A model generated the notes under the pieces. That model saw only the letters and a list, made by a program, of their open reading frames with translations, was not told the DNA's origin and ran no database searches. A program made the position numbers and the translations under genes. A stretch of DNA of 28,695 nt from an uncultured Eubacteriales bacterium (lineage in GTDB: Bacteria; Bacillota; Clostridia; Oscillospirales; CAG-272). Location: NCBI GenBank assembly GCA_900546695.1, contig URDX01000023.1:1-28695 (forward strand), in the 5' to 3' direction. This document shows, in pieces, positions 24,551 through 28,695 of this stretch (the stretch's first letter is position 1; every line of letters begins with the position of its first letter).

Positions 24551-24582
24551 CAAAAGAAAACCACCGGCTCAGTCGGTGGTTT
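24551..24582 (-). terminator. Intrinsic terminator, minus strand (histidine kinase gene)
   Basis: On the minus strand AAACCACCG (24582-24574) pairs with CGGTGGTTT (24566-24558), with a seven-base loop, and is followed by TTCTTTTG. This lies about 190 bases beyond the kinase stop codon. Together with the plus-strand terminator at 24518-24545 it forms a convergent termination zone. Confidence 0.72.
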
Positions 24583-24639
24583 CTGTCGTAGCAGCAACGC
24601 AGAGGCGGGCTGATTTTTTCTTATGCTGCCGCTCGGTCG

Positions 24640-24730
24640 GTGCAGCCTCAAAAAAGCCCCAACTCAGTTTTAAAGCTTTGCGGGGGGGGTGTGGGGGGCG
24701 CTTTCGAGAAAGCGCCCCCCACGCGTATCC
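24640..24730 (-). repeat. Hairpin repeat, minus orientation
   Basis: GTGGGGGGCGCTTTC (24691-24705) and GAAAGCGCCCCCCAC (24708-24722) form a 15-bp perfect hairpin. On the minus strand this is followed by a C-rich run with eight Cs and GCAAAGCTTTAAAACTGAG, the same module as at the window start. It lies 50 bp beyond the kinase stop codon. The copy at 24170 is in the opposite orientation, so the two flank the convergent intergenic region as inverted repeats. Confidence 0.85.
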
Positions 24731-24771
24731 CCGCGTATCCCTGCGTCCCCCGCGCTCGGTCAGGCTGTTAT

Positions 24772-27192
24772 TCATTGGAATCTATTTCCATTTCGGGGGG
24801 GGGTAGCCTTTATACGCCTGACGGCGCGGTCGAGCGCGGCGAGATTGACGGGCTTTGAGAGGTGGGCGTTCATACCCGCAGCGATGCTGCGCTGAACATC
24901 ATCCGAGAAGGTGTTTGCGGTCATAGCGATAATAGGCACGACCCTGCCGTACGGATTGGTGCTGCTGCGTATCGCACGGGCGGCATCGTATCCGTTCATT
25001 TCGGGCATCTGGACATCCATCAGCACGATGTCGCAGCTTTCGGGTGTTGCGTCGGCGAAAGCGTCGACGAGCGCCCGACCGTTCGGGTAGATGCGGCAGA
25101 CCGCGCCCGCGAACTCGAGCATAGACCCGAGAATTTCGGCGTTCAGCTTGTTGTCCTCGGCGCAGAGCAGCTTCATGCCACGCAGCATGGGATATTCTTC
25201 GGTGCTGCCTACGTCATTGCTGCCTACGTCGTTGCTGCTTACGTCGTTGCTGCCGTCGGCTTTGCTTCCTGCGTGCGGAGATGGCGTTTGTATATCTGTC
25301 TGCGCATCCGCCTGTGCCGATGTTCCTGCAGATATCGGCTTGACTGTGGGAAGCGTCGTATTCCCTGTGCCGTTGTCGATGCGGAGGCTGAGAATGACCT
25401 CGAACATACTGCCCTCGCCTTCGCGGCTTTCGACGCGGATAGCACCGTTCATCGCATCAACGATATTCTTCGCGATAGCCATGCCGAGACCCGTGCCGAT
25501 TATCGGATTGACGGTCGACGCTTCGGCGCGAGAGAATGGCTCAAAAATATGACTCAGATATTCCTCGCTCATGCCGATGCCGTTGTCGGTCACGGTGAAG
25601 CGGAAGCGAGCGTAGGCGCGGTTTTCGCGTTCAAGCTCCTCAATGTCGAAATCTATCCTGCCGCCGTCGGGGGTGTATTTTATCGCATTGGACAGAATAT
25701 TTATCAGCACGCGGCGGAGCAGCCGATCGTCGGCGAGCAGGCGGGTATGACGCAGATTCTCGGTGGTGATGCGCAGCTCCTGCCGGCGCAGCTCCGTCTG
25801 CGGGCGAATCATCGTCTCTATCTGGTCTATCTGATCGCACAGATCCATCGACTGTATATTGAAGCGTGCCTTGCTGTTTTCGAGCTTTGCCATGTCGAGC
25901 AGGTCGGATATCAGCCCGAGCAGATGGCGGCTTGAGGACTGTATCTTGTGCGTGTAGTCGAGAACGCGCTCGGGCGAATCGGCATTGTGCTCGAGCAGGT
26001 CGGCGAGACCTACGATGGCGTTCATCGGAGTTCTTATGTCGTGGCTGATATTTGCGAGAAAGTTGCTCTTTGCGCGGGTCGCACCCTCTGCGGTACGCAT
26101 TGCGCGCTCGGCGGTTTCCTTCGCCTGTGAAAGACGCTCGTTCGCCGTCGCCAGCGCGGCGTTCATCTGCGCCTGCAGCTCTGCGCGCTGATGCTCTGCG
26201 GTCAGCTCCTCGCGGTGATGTGCGCGGAGCAGAAGAACGATCGATATCACCGACAGAACAAGCAGGATAGCCGCGAACAGCACCAGCGTCCGGGCGGCGG
26301 TGCCGACAATCTGAACGGTGCTCTGCGCGACGTACGATGACGGTATCAGGAAAAGCAGCGTCCAGTCGGTATCGCTCATGCGGTGCAGCGCGTAGTAGTA
26401 CTCGGTCCCGTCGAGAACCGCATCGGACATCGCGGTGCCGCGATCCTCGAGCGCTTGCAGTGTTTCTTCAAATGAGCTGCCGTGCAGGTAATCCATCTTT
26501 CCGAGCACGGCGTATGCGTTGTGTTCCTCGAGCAGCTCGCTGCTGTCCGAGCTGAATATCAGCTGCCCGCTGCGGCTGAGCACATAAACGCTGTTGTTGC
26601 CGTCGTATGCATCGCAGTTGAAATACTGCGTGTACTGCTCCGTGGCCTGAGATGTGCCGTAATATGTGATGCTCGTCTCCCCGTCGCCGTCGCGCAGCAC
26701 GACGGGCTCGGGCAGCCGCATGAGCAGATGTATGCGCGAGCTGCCGCTCGCATCGGTCACGTAACTGACCTTCGACGGGCTGCCCGCAATGCGGTCGGCA
26801 CCGTTTTCGGTGTCGTCGGGACCGTCGGAGGTGTAATACCTTCCAAAGCTGTCGACGGCGATTATGTTCATCTGACGGTCGCCCATAAGCGCGGCGCGCT
26901 GCTCCTTTTCGAGTAGGGCGTAAAGCTCGTCCGGCGTCTGCGGAGGCTCAAGCGCGAGTAGGTTTGACTGCACCTTGACCTCGCGCCACCGCCTTTCGAT
27001 AACGTTTTCGAGGTTTTTGAACAGCTGATCCGTGATGTCCTCCATCTGGCTCAATCGCTCGGTATACAGCAACTCGCCGAGGTCGCTGCTGTATATGCGA
27101 AAGAAGGCAAAAACAATGCTTCCGAGCGCTGCTATAAACAGTCCGAGCGTGACGAGCACCCACATTTTTGCTGTTTGTCGTTTCTTTTTCAT
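24772..27192 (-). CDS. Hybrid sensor histidine kinase with extracytoplasmic sensor
   Basis: This 806-residue membrane kinase has TM1 at about 11-33, an extracytoplasmic dCache-like sensor (about 35-298) and TM2 at about 300-323. A coiled-coil linker leads to HisKA with SHDIRTPMNAIVGLADLL (His384), then an ATPase domain with NILSNAIKYTP, DNGIGM and GTGLGMAIAKN. A Ser/Asn/Asp/Val/Gly repeat linker (about 647-663) precedes a receiver domain with acidic E679/D680, phospho-acceptor D726 (LMDVQMPEMNGYD), T758 and SKP (K780). All catalytic residues are present. The ATG at 27192 is preferred over a GTG at 27252 that has no binding site, though the SD (GCGGGAA) is weak. It is convergent with the HPt gene and likely feeds phosphate to it. 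Confidence 0.92.
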   Translation of the reverse strand: MKKKRQTAKMWVLVTLGLFIAALGSIVFAFFRIYSSDLGELLYTERLSQMEDITDQLFKNLENVIERRWREVKVQSNLLALEPPQTPDELYALLEKEQRAALMGDRQMNIIAVDSFGRYYTSDGPDDTENGADRIAGSPSKVSYVTDASGSSRIHLLMRLPEPVVLRDGDGETSITYYGTSQATEQYTQYFNCDAYDGNNSVYVLSRSGQLIFSSDSSELLEEHNAYAVLGKMDYLHGSSFEETLQALEDRGTAMSDAVLDGTEYYYALHRMSDTDWTLLFLIPSSYVAQSTVQIVGTAARTLVLFAAILLVLSVISIVLLLRAHHREELTAEHQRAELQAQMNAALATANERLSQAKETAERAMRTAEGATRAKSNFLANISHDIRTPMNAIVGLADLLEHNADSPERVLDYTHKIQSSSRHLLGLISDLLDMAKLENSKARFNIQSMDLCDQIDQIETMIRPQTELRRQELRITTENLRHTRLLADDRLLRRVLINILSNAIKYTPDGGRIDFDIEELERENRAYARFRFTVTDNGIGMSEEYLSHIFEPFSRAEASTVNPIIGTGLGMAIAKNIVDAMNGAIRVESREGEGSMFEVILSLRIDNGTGNTTLPTVKPISAGTSAQADAQTDIQTPSPHAGSKADGSNDVSSNDVGSNDVGSTEEYPMLRGMKLLCAEDNKLNAEILGSMLEFAGAVCRIYPNGRALVDAFADATPESCDIVLMDVQMPEMNGYDAARAIRSSTNPYGRVVPIIAMTANTFSDDVQRSIAAGMNAHLSKPVNLAALDRAVRRIKATPPRNGNRFQ
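25201..25258 (-). repeat. 15-bp tandem repeat inside kinase linker
   Basis: A GCTGCCTACGTCRTT-type 15-bp unit is repeated about four times (plus-strand view). It encodes repeats of Ser-Asn-Asp-Val-Gly between the ATPase and receiver domains. It stays in frame whatever the copy number, so linker length could vary between strains without destroying the protein. Confidence 0.85.
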
Positions 27193-27283
27193 GGACGTTC
27201 CCGCTTTTCTTTCGGCAGTATCGTGTGCCGCGGCGGCGGTGCAAGGCTGCACATGTGCCCGGCGTGATAATCTTATTTCCTGT

Positions 27284-27312
27284 ATTGTATCACATATTTA
27301 TGCAAATTGCAA
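27284..27312 (-). promoter_or_regulatory. Sigma-A promoter of the histidine kinase gene
   Basis: Read on the minus strand: -35 TTGCAA (27312-27307), 17-bp spacer, -10 TACAAT (27289-27284), with an extended TG just upstream (TGTGATACAAT). The predicted leader is about 85 nt to the ATG at 27192. It diverges from the azlC promoter. Confidence 0.75.
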
Positions 27313-27381
27313 GGAGGATCGATGCATCGGGAGGGGGAGACTGCATATCGGGACAAAGTTGCATCGGCACGTCGCAACCGT

Positions 27382-27410
27382 TTGAAAACGCAAGTAATAT
27401 GTGATATAAT
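27382..27410 (+). promoter_or_regulatory. Sigma-A promoter of azlCD
   Basis: -35 TTGAAA (27382-27387), 17-bp spacer, -10 TATAAT (27405-27410), with an extended TG (TGTGATATAAT). The leader to the GTG start at 27471 is about 55 nt and contains a small AACCGT/ACGGTT hairpin. Confidence 0.82.
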
Positions 27411-27470
27411 GTGATATGTTACAAACCGTGACGAAACGGTTCGTTCTATTGACAAAAGAGGCGAATATCG

Positions 27471-28310
27471 GTGAACGGAAGGAAAAAAAGAAAGAACAAC
27501 GGCTCAGACGGCGGGCTGCTGCGCCGCGCGCTGCGCGACTCGCTCCCCGTAATGGCGGGATATCTCGTGCTCGGCGCGGGCTTCGGCATGATAATGCAGT
27601 CGAAGGGGCTCGGGCTGCTCTGCGCGCTTTCGATGAGCGTGTTTATCTACGCGGGCTCGATGCAGTATGTGGCGATAGGGCTCATTACGGGAGGCGCGTC
27701 GTATATCACCGTTGCGCTGACTACCCTGCTCGTCAATGCACGCCACCTTTTCTACGGCATCTCGGTCGTCGATAAGTACCGCAAGGCAGGCGCATATAAA
27801 CCGTATCTCGCCTTCTCGCTCACCGATGAGACCTATTCGCTCATCGTCGGCGCGGGGGATGATATTCCCGAGAGCGACCTGCCGCGCTATTTTTTTGCCG
27901 TCTCCGTGCTCGATCAGATCTATTGGGTCGTCGGCAGCGCGCTCGGCAGTCTCATCGGTTCGCTGATACTCTTCTCGACCGACGGCATGGATTTCGCACT
28001 GACCGCGCTGTTCGTGACTATTTTCGTCGATCAGTGGCGGCGCAACCGCGATAAGCTCCCCGCAGTGCTCGGCGTGCTGATCTCGCTCGTCTGTCTGCTC
28101 ATTTTCGGCAGCGATTATTTCCTCATTCCGTCGATGATAGCTATCTCCGCCGCGCTGATACTTATCCGCCGTATCGAAGAGCCGAAATATGCCGAACAGT
28201 TCGACGCAGACGCTGCACCCGCAGTATTCGAGGTATCCGATGAAGCTCCGATATCGGACGCATCTCCGACATCGAAATCTGAGCCTGAAAACGGAGGTGA
28301 CGCACCGTGA
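27471..28310 (+). CDS. azlC: AzlC-type branched-chain amino acid exporter, large subunit
   Basis: This 279-residue polytopic membrane protein begins with a basic N-terminus, followed by the family pattern DSLPVMAGYLVLGAGFGM and AGSMQYVAIGLI. NARHLFYGIS and FSLTDETYSL are AzlC hallmarks. It works with AzlD to export branched-chain amino acids or analogues. The start is GTG with AGAGG about ten bases upstream. The C-terminal 45 residues are an acidic, Pro/Ser-rich tail not typical of the family. It overlaps azlD by four bases (GTGA). It has its own promoter and is probably functionally separate from the polysaccharide locus. Confidence 0.92.
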   Translation: MNGRKKRKNNGSDGGLLRRALRDSLPVMAGYLVLGAGFGMIMQSKGLGLLCALSMSVFIYAGSMQYVAIGLITGGASYITVALTTLLVNARHLFYGISVVDKYRKAGAYKPYLAFSLTDETYSLIVGAGDDIPESDLPRYFFAVSVLDQIYWVVGSALGSLIGSLILFSTDGMDFALTALFVTIFVDQWRRNRDKLPAVLGVLISLVCLLIFGSDYFLIPSMIAISAALILIRRIEEPKYAEQFDADAAPAVFEVSDEAPISDASPTSKSEPENGGDAP

Positions 28311-28636
28311 CAAACAGCTATATCGCGATATGCATAGCGATATCGGCGCTCGTGACGCTCGCGCTGCGCGTGCTGCCGTTCGCGGTCTTTTCGGGCGGGA
28401 GACGCGCCCCCGCCGTTATTACGTACCTCGGCAGGGTCCTGCCGTATGCCATTATGGGTATGCTCGTAGTCTATTGCCTTAAGAGCACCGACCTTCTCGG
28501 TCCGACGCACGGTCTGCCCGAGCTGATTTCGGTCGCCGCCGTCGTGCTGCTTCACGTGTGGAGAAAAAATACTATCCTGAGCGTCGCCGTCGGCACCGCC
28601 GTGTACATGCTGCTCGTCCGGTTCGTCTTTGCGTGA
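28307..28636 (+). CDS. azlD: AzlD-type branched-chain amino acid exporter, small subunit
   Basis: This 109-residue protein has about four membrane segments and the AzlD pattern ALRVLPFAVF...ITYLGRVLPYAIMGMLVVYCL. It is the small partner of AzlC. The GTG start overlaps the azlC stop and follows GGAGGTGA, indicating translational coupling. Length and order match the usual azlCD pair. Confidence 0.92.
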   Translation: MTNSYIAICIAISALVTLALRVLPFAVFSGGRRAPAVITYLGRVLPYAIMGMLVVYCLKSTDLLGPTHGLPELISVAAVVLLHVWRKNTILSVAVGTAVYMLLVRFVFA

Positions 28637-28655
28637 CGACGGGGACGGGGTACGC

Positions 28656-28695
28656 GCGGGGGACGCTTTCGAGAAAGCGCCCCCCACACCCCCCG
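28656..28695 (+). repeat. Dispersed hairpin repeat, truncated by window end
   Basis: GGGGGACGCTTTC-GA-GAAAGCGCCCCCC followed by the start of the C-rich run. It is nearly identical to the first 34 bases of the window in the same orientation, with one extra C in the run. It lies 20 bp after the azlD stop, so it could also serve as a 3' hairpin of that transcript. Confidence 0.88.

Noticed and set aside
24862..25935. Long plus-strand open frame opposite the histidine kinase
   Set aside because: The minus strand encodes complete HisKA, ATPase and receiver motifs with normal codon use; the plus-strand frame is an antisense shadow.

Overview
The window looks like a chromosomal contig from an uncultured gut-type Clostridia, probably Oscillospirales/Ruminococcaceae-like. 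This is inferred from moderately high GC, heavy use of ATA (Ile) codons together with GC-rich codons, strong GGAGG ribosome binding sites, sigma-A type promoters with an extended -10, and the gene families present. No rRNA, tRNA, transposase, integrase or CRISPR array was seen. Both window ends lie inside the same dispersed hairpin repeat, as expected for a contig broken at repeats.

Layout. (1) 1-614: repeat end, a stretch of no clear coding, a near-perfect promoter (303-331), and a leader with a cyclic-di-GMP-I (GEMM-I) riboswitch aptamer overlapping an intrinsic terminator (438-580). (2) 615-9394, all +: initiating sugar-phosphate transferase, GT4, GT2, membrane metallophosphoesterase, two paralogous Wzz-like chain-length proteins (the second fused to a degenerate GGDEF domain), and another GT2. 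(3) 9395-9736: repeat-rich spacer. (4) 9737-18723, all +: GT4, acyltransferase, Wzx-type flippase, Wzy-type polymerase, a gene remnant, a second acyltransferase and a GT2. (5) 18724-19322: repeat spacer homologous to the first one but in the opposite orientation. (6) 19323-21383: GT32 transferase and a CDP-glycerol glycerophosphotransferase-family protein. (7) 21387-24151: a GGDEF-REC-HD-GYP protein and an HPt phosphotransfer protein. (8) 24152-24771: intergenic region with repeats, palindromes and convergent terminators. (9) 24772-27192, minus strand: hybrid sensor histidine kinase. (10) 27253-27470: divergent promoters. (11) 27471-28636: azlC-azlD branched-chain amino acid exporter pair, probably unrelated.

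How the genes fit together (inference). The locus appears to be a Wzx/Wzy-type exopolysaccharide cluster wired to c-di-GMP at three levels. It carries its own phosphorelay (hybrid kinase to HPt to REC) acting on an enzyme with both c-di-GMP synthase and hydrolase domains. A c-di-GMP riboswitch controls transcription into the biosynthesis genes. A pseudo-GGDEF domain is fused to the chain-length/co-polymerase protein. The aptamer's 3' part is shared with the terminator's 5' arm, so ligand binding is predicted to turn expression on. The 9.0-kb Wzx/Wzy block is flanked by inverted composite repeats, which raises the possibility of inversion.
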